Source: Actinomycetes bacterium (GTDB lineage Bacteria; Actinomycetota; Actinomycetes; Propionibacteriales; Propionibacteriaceae). Taken from it: 23,942 bases of DNA. Location: NCBI GenBank assembly GCA_023436925.1, contig JAEZHJ010000034.1, forward strand, positions 1 to 23,942, read 5' to 3'. Within the stretch, counting starts at the first letter, position 1; every line of letters begins with the position of its first letter. The notes beneath the pieces were generated by a model. That model searched no databases. It worked only from the letters and a program-made list of their open reading frames with translations, and was not told the DNA's origin. Below, piece by piece: positions 15,717 through 23,942 of the stretch. The position numbers and the translations under genes are program-made.

Positions 15717-16220
15717 TCAGGGTCGCCGGACGGCGACCAGCCGGGCGATGTGGAGCTGCGGCCACTGGTCGGCGAACTCCAGCTCGACAACCGTGGCGGG
15801 CGGGAAGTGCCGGGCCAGCCCGGCCAGTTCGGTGCCGCCCGACTGCCGGTCGGCCAGCTCCTGCACGAGGGCGGGCAGACCGGGGAAGTGCCCGACCACG
15901 CAGGCAGTGCGGACGTACTCGGGCAGACGCGCCAGGACACCGGTGATGGTGGTGGCCGAGCAGTTGTAGAGGGCATCCACCACGGTCAGCGGGGCGGCCA
16001 GGCCGAGTCCGTCGGCGGTCTGCCGGGCCCGGGCGGCCGGTGAGCTGAGCAGCCGCTCGATGCCTGCGCCGGCCAGCATCGCCCCGGCCCGCTTCGCCTG
16101 GGCCTCGCCCTCGGTGGTCAGGGCGCGATCCCGGTCACCGCCCCCCGGGGCGAAAGCGGCGGCCTGGGCGTGACGCATCAGGAACAGGCGCCGGGTGGTC
16201 GGGGAGCCGCCAGGGGCCAT
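15717..16220 (-). CDS. sixA: Phosphohistidine phosphatase, SixA type
   Basis: 167 residues. The histidine phosphatase signature LMRHAQA holds the catalytic Arg16-His17. LSSPAARARQTA carries the second phosphate-binding arginine, and VGHFPGL the second histidine. Short single-domain proteins of this branch are annotated SixA; the E. coli protein removes phosphate from phosphohistidine in signalling and PTS phosphotransfer proteins. The start lies two bases beyond the ppa stop, so translation is probably coupled. Another small-molecule phosphatase activity is possible, because the family is broad. Confidence 0.82.
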   Translation of the reverse strand: MAPGGSPTTRRLFLMRHAQAAAFAPGGGDRDRALTTEGEAQAKRAGAMLAGAGIERLLSSPAARARQTADGLGLAAPLTVVDALYNCSATTITGVLARLPEYVRTACVVGHFPGLPALVQELADRQSGGTELAGLARHFPPATVVELEFADQWPQLHIARLVAVRRP

Positions 16221-16222
16221 CG

Positions 16223-16792
16223 TCAGCGGGACGTGGCCTCGCCGGAGCGGGTGAACTCGTTCTCGTAGCTGGTACCGCGGGCCCTCTCCCAGCTCGCGCG
16301 GATCTCCATCTCGGCCTCAGAATGGCCGACCCAGACCGCGCCCTCGACCGACTTGCCGGGCTCGAGGTCCTTGTAGACGGTGAAGAAGTGCTCGATCTCG
16401 AGCAGCGTCAGGTTCGGCAGGTCGGTCAACTCCTTGATGTTGGCCTGCCGCTCGTCGGCGACCGGGATGCACAGCACCTTGTCGTCGCCGCCGGCCTCGT
16501 CACTCATCCGGAACATCCCGATCGCCCGGCACTCGATCAGCGCCCCGGGGAAGGTGGCCTCCGGCACCAGCACCATGGCGTCCAGCGGGTCCCCGTCCTG
16601 GCCGAGCGTGCCCTCGATGAACCCGTAGTCGTTCGGGTACTGCGTCGAGGTGAACAGCGTCCGGTCCAGCCGGATCCGGCCGGTGTGGTGGTCCATCTCG
16701 TACTTGTTCTTGGTTCCCTTGGGGATCTCGATGGTGACGTCGAAGTGCAGGTGGGGTTGCATCTTGGGGCGTGCGAAGGAGGGCTGGTCCAT
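16223..16792 (-). CDS. ppa: Inorganic pyrophosphatase (family I)
   Basis: 189 residues from ATG 16792. It hydrolyses pyrophosphate to phosphate and so drives biosynthetic reactions; cytoplasmic and normally essential. The signature DGDPLDAMV with its metal-binding aspartates is present, as are FDVTIEIPKGTKNKYE, YPNDYGFIEGT, DEAGGDDKVLC and HFFTVYKDLEPGK. The open frame continues upstream, but a GAGGTG site precedes ATG 16792. A second candidate ATG at 16762 begins closer to the family norm (as in mycobacterial Ppa) but lacks a ribosome binding site. First gene of the minus-strand operon with sixA and cpdA, divergent from the dacB-like gene. Confidence 0.95.
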   Translation of the reverse strand: MDQPSFARPKMQPHLHFDVTIEIPKGTKNKYEMDHHTGRIRLDRTLFTSTQYPNDYGFIEGTLGQDGDPLDAMVLVPEATFPGALIECRAIGMFRMSDEAGGDDKVLCIPVADERQANIKELTDLPNLTLLEIEHFFTVYKDLEPGKSVEGAVWVGHSEAEMEIRASWERARGTSYENEFTRSGEATSR

Positions 16793-16841
16793 CCGGGTCA
16801 CCTCGGCCTCTCTGTCATCATGGGAACGGCTGCGCGAGTCG

Positions 16842-16851
16842 AGCCTATCGT
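16842..16851. promoter_or_regulatory. Overlapping divergent -10 boxes of ppa and the dacB-like gene
   Basis: On the minus strand 16842-16847 reads TAGGCT (for ppa, leader about 43 bases). On the plus strand 16846-16851 reads TATCGT (for the dacB-like gene, leader about 20 bases). The two hexamers share the bases TA at 16846-16847. Both fit TAnnnT and lie between the divergent start codons, so one RNA polymerase would block the other. No clear -35 boxes are visible. Confidence 0.45.
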
Positions 16852-16877
16852 CCGGCGCAGCAAACGAGGAGGACTGG

Positions 16878-18245
16878 GTGGTGCGACGGACCGACGGCTC
16901 GCGGCTGGCCGCGGTTGCCGTGCTCGCGCTGGCGCTGTTCGCCGGCTGTTCCACCGTCCCGCCGCTGCCGCAACCCACCACCTCTGCCGTGGCCGGCCCG
17001 GCGGCGTCGGCCTCGGCGCCCGCGACACCCTCCCCGCAGCCGGATCCGACGCCCGAGCCGACCCCGGCCGCGATCCCGGACGGCGACGTGCTGGCCAAGC
17101 AGTTGGGGCGGGTGTCCCGCTCCGGCATCGAGGCCACCGGACTGGTCGTGATGAACCCGGCGACCGGTGAGGTACTGACCTCGCGGGGGGACGACCCGCT
17201 GGTTCCCGCCTCGACGATGAAGGTGATGACCTCGCTGGCGGCGGTCGACACCCTCGGCGACCGGGCCACCTTCGCGACCACGGTCGTCAGCCCGGCCAAG
17301 GGCCGGCTGGTGCTGGTCGGCGGCGGCGACCCGATGCTCACCGACAAGCAGTCGAAGTCGGCGGCGAAGCAGGCCTCACTCCAGGCGCTCGCGACTCAGA
17401 CCGTCGCCGCCCTGAAGGAGTCGGGCACCACCTCGGTACGCCTGGGCTACGACGCCACCCTGTTCAGCGGCCCGGCCTATCACCCGTCATGGAAGACCGC
17501 TTGGCAGGGCTACACCGCCCGGGTCGCGGCGCTGACCATCAACGGCGCCCGCGCGAGCCAGTGGTCGGTCCACCGGGACCCCGCCAGGACCGCGGCCGAG
17601 GCTTTCGCGGCCCGGCTCAAGGCGGCCGGGATCAAGGTGACCGCGATCAAGCCGCAGACCGCCAAGCGCGGCGCGCCGGTGCTCGCCGAGGTCAGGTCGG
17701 CGCCGCTGGCCGACATCGTCGGCCACACCCTGCGGATCAGCGACAACTTCGCCGCCGAGGTGCTCGCTCGCCACGTCGCGCTCGGAACCGGGCGCAAGGG
17801 CAGCTTCGCCGCGGCCTCGGAAGCGGTCACCGCCTGGCTGAAGGACCACGACCTGTGGGCTTCCGGGATGGTGATCGATGACGGCTCCGGCCTGTCCGGC
17901 AAGTCGCGGCTGCGCCCGTCGGTCCTGGCCCGGGCGCTGTCCCTGGTCCTGGTCACCCCCGCCTGGTCGGCGGTCGCGAAGGGACTGCCGGTGGCCGGGG
18001 TGGACGGCACCCTGAAGGACCGGTTCGACGACAAGGCGGAGAAGGCCGGCCGCAGTGTCGTCCACGCCAAGACCGGAACCCTGCTCGGCGTGGCGAGCCT
18101 GGCCGGCTACGTCACCACCGCTGACGGCGCCGTCCTCACCTTCGCCCTGATGGCGAACCGTGCGGTCGGACGCGACACCGCCTACAACTGGCTGGACCGC
18201 ACCGCGAGCGTGCTGGCGACCTGCGGCTGCCGCGCCGCGGGCTGA
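16878..18245 (+). CDS. D-alanyl-D-alanine carboxypeptidase, PBP4/DacB family lipoprotein
   Basis: 455 residues from GTG 16878; AGGAGG lies five bases upstream (GTG 16881 is an equally possible start). The signal peptide ends in the lipobox LFAGC with Cys24, followed by a Pro/Ala/Ser-rich linker, so the enzyme is tethered outside the membrane. All three penicillin-binding motifs are present: Ser112-x-x-Lys115 (STMK), Ser288-Asp-Asn290 (SDN) and Lys398-Thr-Gly (KTGT). The 170-residue gap between the first two motifs is typical of the S13/DacB family. It trims terminal D-Ala from peptidoglycan peptides or acts as an endopeptidase. The mycobacterial counterpart is Rv3627c, next to ppa as here. 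Confidence 0.92.
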   Translation: MVRRTDGSRLAAVAVLALALFAGCSTVPPLPQPTTSAVAGPAASASAPATPSPQPDPTPEPTPAAIPDGDVLAKQLGRVSRSGIEATGLVVMNPATGEVLTSRGDDPLVPASTMKVMTSLAAVDTLGDRATFATTVVSPAKGRLVLVGGGDPMLTDKQSKSAAKQASLQALATQTVAALKESGTTSVRLGYDATLFSGPAYHPSWKTAWQGYTARVAALTINGARASQWSVHRDPARTAAEAFAARLKAAGIKVTAIKPQTAKRGAPVLAEVRSAPLADIVGHTLRISDNFAAEVLARHVALGTGRKGSFAAASEAVTAWLKDHDLWASGMVIDDGSGLSGKSRLRPSVLARALSLVLVTPAWSAVAKGLPVAGVDGTLKDRFDDKAEKAGRSVVHAKTGTLLGVASLAGYVTTADGAVLTFALMANRAVGRDTAYNWLDRTASVLATCGCRAAG

Positions 18246-18261
18246 ACCGCCGCCCGCGGCG
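18233..18261 (+). terminator. 10-bp GC hairpin overlapping the dacB-like stop codon
   Basis: CGCCGCGGGC (18233-18242) pairs perfectly with 18252-18261 across a nine-base loop that contains the stop TGA (18243-18245). No T tract follows. Its position matches a transcription terminator; the next gene has its own promoter 29 bases on. Confidence 0.5.
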
Positions 18262-18289
18262 ACCCGTCCCGGCGCACCGGACGCCCTCG

Positions 18290-18295
18290 TAGAGT
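18290..18295 (+). promoter_or_regulatory. -10 box of a leaderless gene (TAGAGT)
   Basis: TAGAGT ends six bases before ATG 18302 and there is no Shine-Dalgarno sequence. The transcript should start at or beside the A of the ATG. It would drive the DUF2342 gene and tilS together. Confidence 0.6.
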
Positions 18296-18301
18296 GGGCC
18301 C

Positions 18302-19282
18302 ATGGAGAACCTCCCCTACATCGATTGGGATCGAGCGGCCGCCGTCGGGCGCCAGGCGGTCCACCCGGGGCCGGAACTGAGCCCCGCACGGATCGCCGCC
18401 GTCGTGGACGCACTCCGCGCCGCGGCCGACAAGGCTCCCGCCCATGTGGCCGAGGTCTCCGGGATGGCGACCCCGGCCGAGGCCGACACCCTCGTGGTGG
18501 ATCGGGCCAGCTGGGTGTCGGCCATGGTCGGCTCCGCCCGGGCGCTGCTGACCGAGCTGGGTGCCCCTGCCGCCGCCACCGGCTCCCTCGACAGCCTGCG
18601 CGGCGGGGCGCTGGGCGTTCAGGCCGGCGGCGCCTTCGCGGTGATCGCCAGCCGTATCCTCGGCCAGTTCGACCCCTTCGGCCAGCCCCATCGGCTGCTG
18701 CTGGTCGCCCCCAACGTGGTGTCCATCGAGAGCCGACTCGGCGTCAACCCGACCGACTTCCGGCTCTGGGTGTGCCTGCACGAACAGACCCACCGGTTCC
18801 AGTTCGGCCAGGCCCCGTGGCTGCGCGGCCACCTGCTCGACCTGATGCGCGAACTGCTCAGCGAGACCGAGCCGCTGCAGCAGTGGCGGGCCGGCGAGAC
18901 GCCCCGCAGTGTCGCCGACCTCGTGGTCAGCCCGGCCCAGAAGGCCACCTTCGACCAGCTGACCGCGATCATGTCGCTGGTCGAGGGCCACGCCGACGTG
19001 ATGATGGACCGGGTCGGGACCAGCGTGCTGCCCACCCTGCCGGTGATTCGGCGCGCCTTCGAGAACCACCGCGACCGGGGCGGCTGGTCGGCCGTCGTCG
19101 GCAAGCTGCTCGGCGCCGACCTCAAGCGCGCGCAGTACCGCGACGGGGCGAAGTTCTGCCAGGCGGTGCTGGACCGGGCCGGCCTGGACACGCTGAACGT
19201 CGCGTTCAGCGAGGCGTCGATGCTCCCGACCCTGGCGGAGATCCACGACCCGGAGCAGTGGCTGCACCGGGTCAACAGCTGA
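18302..19282 (+). CDS. DUF2342 zinc-dependent metalloprotease-like (F420-associated) protein
   Basis: 326 residues. It matches the actinobacterial family often annotated as 'coenzyme F420 biosynthesis associated uncharacterized protein' or zinc-dependent metalloprotease (Rv3626c in M. tuberculosis). The visible motif is LHEQTHRFQF, an HExxH site with His160, Glu161 and His164; Glu229 in SLVEGHADVMMD is a candidate third zinc ligand. No signal peptide or membrane segment is seen, so it should be cytoplasmic. Its substrate is unknown, and the link to F420 rests on phylogenetic co-occurrence only. tilS begins four bases after the stop, the same order as in mycobacteria. Confidence 0.85.
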   Translation: MENLPYIDWDRAAAVGRQAVHPGPELSPARIAAVVDALRAAADKAPAHVAEVSGMATPAEADTLVVDRASWVSAMVGSARALLTELGAPAAATGSLDSLRGGALGVQAGGAFAVIASRILGQFDPFGQPHRLLLVAPNVVSIESRLGVNPTDFRLWVCLHEQTHRFQFGQAPWLRGHLLDLMRELLSETEPLQQWRAGETPRSVADLVVSPAQKATFDQLTAIMSLVEGHADVMMDRVGTSVLPTLPVIRRAFENHRDRGGWSAVVGKLLGADLKRAQYRDGAKFCQAVLDRAGLDTLNVAFSEASMLPTLAEIHDPEQWLHRVNS

Positions 19283-19286
19283 GCCG

Positions 19287-20243
19287 ATGGCCCGCCGCGC
19301 GCTCGGCCCGGCGAGCCTGGCGGTCGTGCAGGCGGTCGAGGCGGTAGCGACCGGCCCCCTGCTGGTCGCCTGCTCCGGCGGCGCGGACTCCCTCGCCCTG
19401 GCAGCCGGTGCCGCGGTCGTCGGACGGCGCCGCGGACTGCCCGTCCGGGCGGTGGTGGTCGACCACGGCCTGCAGGCCGGCTCGGACCGGGTCGCCGCCC
19501 GGGTGGCCGGACAACTCGAAACGCTCGGACTGCCCGCCAGCGTGGTCGCGGTGGGCGTCGCCGAGGGCGGCGGCGGCCTCGAGGCGGAGGCCCGCCGAGC
19601 CCGGTACGCCGCCCTGGCGGCGGCGGCAACCGCCGGGGAGCAGATCCTCCTCGGCCACACCCTCGATGACCAGGCCGAGACGGTGCTGCTCGGGCTCGCC
19701 CGCGGCTCGGGGACCCGGTCGCTGGCCGGGATGGCGGCGGTGCGCGGACCGTTCGTCCGGCCGCTGCTGGGACTGCGCCGGGCCGACACTGCCGCAGCCT
19801 GCGCCGAGCTGAGGCTGGAGCCCTGGCATGACCCGCACAACAGCGACCCGCGGTTCGCCCGCAGCCGGGTGCGCGACCGCGTCCTGCCGCTGCTCGAGGC
19901 CGAGCTCGGCCCCGGGATCGCCGAGGCGCTGGCCCGGACCGCCCGGCTCGCCCGGGCCGACGCCGACCTGCTGGACGAACTCGCGGCGACCTGGCGGGCC
20001 GACCACCCCGCCGACCGGCTCGACGCCGCCGGGCTGGCCGAGCTTCCGCCCGCGCTGCGGCACCGGGTGCTGCGGGACTGGCTGGCCGAGAACGGCGCCC
20101 GCGACCTGGCCGAGACCCACCTGCTGGCGGCATCGGCGCTGGTCACCGACTGGCGCGGCCAGGGTCCGCTCGACCTGCCCGGCGTCCGGGTCGGGCGACG
20201 CGACGGCTGGCTCAGCTGCCATCCCGCTGCGGCCCCGGCCTGA
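19287..20243 (+). CDS. tilS: tRNA(Ile)-lysidine synthase
   Basis: 318 residues. It uses ATP to attach lysine to C34 of the tRNA-Ile with anticodon CAU, changing both codon reading and charging; essential. The PP-loop motif SGGADS lies at residues 30-35 (VACSGGADSLAL). Other family blocks are VDHGLQ, EAEARRARY, LGHTLDDQAET and RSRVRDRVLPLLE. It is about 110 residues shorter than E. coli TilS and lacks most of the C-terminal domain, which is normal for actinobacteria. It is cotranscribed with the DUF2342 gene. Codon use is extremely GC-rich. Confidence 0.93.
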   Translation: MARRALGPASLAVVQAVEAVATGPLLVACSGGADSLALAAGAAVVGRRRGLPVRAVVVDHGLQAGSDRVAARVAGQLETLGLPASVVAVGVAEGGGGLEAEARRARYAALAAAATAGEQILLGHTLDDQAETVLLGLARGSGTRSLAGMAAVRGPFVRPLLGLRRADTAAACAELRLEPWHDPHNSDPRFARSRVRDRVLPLLEAELGPGIAEALARTARLARADADLLDELAATWRADHPADRLDAAGLAELPPALRHRVLRDWLAENGARDLAETHLLAASALVTDWRGQGPLDLPGVRVGRRDGWLSCHPAAAPA

Positions 20244-20264
20244 CCCGCCCGGTCATCTGGCGGG
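20244..20264 (+). terminator. Hairpin directly after the tilS stop codon
   Basis: CCCGCC (20244-20249) pairs with GGCGGG (20259-20264) over a nine-base loop, beginning at the base after the stop. It has no T tract. It plausibly separates tilS from hpt, which has its own promoter. Confidence 0.4.
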
Positions 20265-20297
20265 GGTGTCCGGTCCGTCCGACGCGGTCCGTCGAAG

Positions 20298-20316
20298 CCG
20301 CCGAAGGCGGTAGTTT
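20298..20316 (+). promoter_or_regulatory. hpt promoter: hairpin abutting a leaderless -10 box
   Basis: TAGTTT (20311-20316) ends six bases before GTG 20323, and no Shine-Dalgarno sequence is present, so the mRNA is probably leaderless. A small palindrome CCGCC-GAA-GGCGG (20298-20310) directly touches the -10 box on its upstream side. A nine-base direct repeat CGGTCCGTC (20271-20279 and 20285-20293) covers the -35 region. These may be binding sites. Confidence 0.55.
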
Positions 20317-20322
20317 GGACGG

Positions 20323-20874
20323 GTGGAAGCCAGCGACATCAGTGGAGACCTGACCAGCGTTCTGTACACCCGGGCCGACATCGAAGCCCGGCTGGCGGAG
20401 CTCGCCGCCGACATCGACCGGGACTACGCCGGCAAGACCCCGCTGCTGGTGGGCGTGCTCAACGGCGCGGTGATGGTGATGGCGGACCTCTCCCGGGCGC
20501 TCACGATCCACTGCGAGATGGACTGGATGGCGGTGTCGTCCTACGGCTCGGGCACCCAGTCCTCCGGTGTGGTGCGGATCCTGAAGGACCTCAGCACCGA
20601 TCTGGAGGGACGCCACGTCCTCGTCGTGGAGGACATCATCGACACCGGTCTGACCTTGACCTACCTGATGAGCAACCTCGCCTCCCGCAACCCGGCGAGC
20701 CTGTCGATCATGGCGATGTTCCGCAAGCCCGATGCCATGAGGACCGACATCGACGTCGCGTACGTGGGCTTCGACCTGCCCAACCAGTTCGTCGTCGGGT
20801 ACGGCCTGGACTACGCCGGCAAGTATCGCAATCTCACTGATGTCGGGATCCTGTCCCCGCACGTCTACAGTTGA
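20323..20874 (+). CDS. hpt: Hypoxanthine phosphoribosyltransferase
   Basis: 183 residues from GTG. It salvages hypoxanthine (and usually guanine) to IMP and GMP with PRPP. The PRPP-binding signature VEDIIDTGLT contains the paired acids Glu103-Asp104. LLVGVLNGAVMVMADL and SSYGSGTQSSG are further family blocks, and the C-terminal DLPNQFVVGYGLDYAGKYRNL is the purine-binding hood. The start is fixed by the leaderless -10 box. Association with tilS and ftsH is widely conserved in Gram-positive bacteria. Confidence 0.95.
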   Translation: MEASDISGDLTSVLYTRADIEARLAELAADIDRDYAGKTPLLVGVLNGAVMVMADLSRALTIHCEMDWMAVSSYGSGTQSSGVVRILKDLSTDLEGRHVLVVEDIIDTGLTLTYLMSNLASRNPASLSIMAMFRKPDAMRTDIDVAYVGFDLPNQFVVGYGLDYAGKYRNLTDVGILSPHVYS

Positions 20875-20917
20875 TTGGATAGCGCACAGGCCACGGTCGG
20901 GGTTTGTGGCGTTTCGG

Positions 20918-20923
20918 TATCGT
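20918..20923 (+). promoter_or_regulatory. Candidate ftsH -10 box (TATCGT)
   Basis: TATCGT lies 37 bases before the ftsH ATG in the AT-richer gap after hpt and matches TAnnnT. It is identical to the box proposed for the dacB-like gene. No clear -35 was found. The ribosome site AAGGTAGG (20951-20958) follows. Confidence 0.35.
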
Positions 20924-20960
20924 CCAAGGTGCCAAAAGTCTCGCCACGCGAAGGTAGGCA

Positions 20961-23375
<2,415 letters not shown>

Positions 23376-23376
23376 G

Positions 23377-23937
23377 ATGGCAGTCGACCAGGAGCGGGTC
23401 GCTGCGGCGGTCCGAGAGATCCTGATCGCAATCGGCGAGGACCCCGACCGCGACGGCCTGCGGGACACCCCGGACCGGGTCGCCCGAGCGTACGTCGAGA
23501 TGTTCACCGGGCTCGGCAAGGACGCCGGTGAGGTGCTGGCGACGACCTTCGAGCTGGGCCACGACGAGATGGTCCTGGTGCGCGACATCGAGGTGTGGAG
23601 CACCTGTGAGCACCACCTGCTGCCGTTCACCGGGGTCGCCCACGTCGCCTACATCCCGTCCAAGGGGAAGATCACCGGGCTGTCGAAGCTCGCCCGGCTG
23701 GTGGATGTCTACGCCAAGCGGCCACAGGTCCAGGAACGGCTGACCAGCGAGGTGGCCGACGCCCTGGTCGAGCACCTGGGCGCCCAGGGCGTGATGGTGG
23801 TGATCGAGTGCGAGCACCTCTGCATGACGATGCGCGGCGTGCGCAAGCCGGGCTCGAAGACCGTGACGAGCGCTGTGCGGGGTGTGCTGAACAACCCAGC
23901 CACCCGGGCTGAGGCCATGAGCCTCATCATCGGCTGA
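23377..23937 (+). CDS. folE: GTP cyclohydrolase I
   Basis: 186 residues. It converts GTP to 7,8-dihydroneopterin triphosphate, the first step of folate synthesis. The zinc ligands are Cys77 and His80 in STCEHHLLPF and Cys149 in EHLCMTMRG; the family block YIPSKGKITGLSKLARLVD follows the first. RPQVQERLT is also typical. The gene starts one base after the ftsH stop and is therefore cotranscribed. In actinobacteria ftsH-folE commonly opens a folate operon (folP, folB, folK), which may continue beyond the right edge. Confidence 0.97.
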   Translation: MAVDQERVAAAVREILIAIGEDPDRDGLRDTPDRVARAYVEMFTGLGKDAGEVLATTFELGHDEMVLVRDIEVWSTCEHHLLPFTGVAHVAYIPSKGKITGLSKLARLVDVYAKRPQVQERLTSEVADALVEHLGAQGVMVVIECEHLCMTMRGVRKPGSKTVTSAVRGVLNNPATRAEAMSLIIG

Positions 23938-23942
23938 CGACC

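Overview
The window is a high-GC chromosome segment from an actinobacterium. Almost every gene uses GC-ending codons, GTG starts are common, lipoproteins carry short N-terminal signal peptides, and the -10 boxes are of the TAnnnT type. The gene content (topA, tmk, holB, tRNA-Thr; ppa, dacB-like, a DUF2342 'F420-associated' metalloprotease, tilS, hpt, ftsH, folE) resembles conserved actinobacterial neighbourhoods, for example the M. tuberculosis Rv3646c-Rv3609c region. A Propionibacteriaceae-like host is my best guess, but this is an inference.

Layout. 1-6477 (+): the tail of a PDZ-ended (HtrA-like) protease, then DNA topoisomerase I, thymidylate kinase and the DNA polymerase III delta' subunit (tmk stop directly abuts the holB start), then a DoxX-family membrane protein with a 331-residue disordered N-terminus. 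6527-8252 (+): an exported lipoprotein alpha/beta hydrolase of the tripeptidyl-aminopeptidase (Hip1-like) type and tRNA-Thr(CGT). 8345-12264 (-): a tight three-gene operon made of a ferritin-like protein that has lost half of its diiron ligands, a fatty acyl reductase fused to a HAD-IB phosphatase, and a second ferritin-like protein with all six diiron ligands. 12265-12680: a 416-base divergent intergenic region with promoters, a palindromic operator candidate and a large RNA hairpin. 12681-14702 (+): a complete EIIBCA sugar PTS permease. 14772-16792 (-): the ppa-sixA-cpdA operon, convergent with the PTS gene. 16878-23937 (+): a DacB-type lipoprotein carboxypeptidase, a DUF2342 protein, tilS, hpt, ftsH and folE.

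Most of the window is housekeeping: replication, nucleotide and tRNA metabolism, cell wall, proteolysis and folate. The accessory and least understood part is the block between tRNA-Thr and the PTS gene. The reductase/ferritin-like cassette looks like a lipid or aldehyde-modifying pathway. By general design, though not by demonstrated homology, it recalls the acyl-ACP reductase plus ferritin-like oxygenase pair that makes alkanes in cyanobacteria. Its first gene encodes a paralogue in which Lys and Leu replace three metal ligands.

Three genes (6527, 18302, 20323) have a TAnnnT box only 6-7 bases before the start codon and no Shine-Dalgarno sequence, so they are probably translated from leaderless mRNAs. 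Several start codons were moved inward from the longest open frame on the basis of ribosome binding sites, signal peptides or these leaderless promoters.
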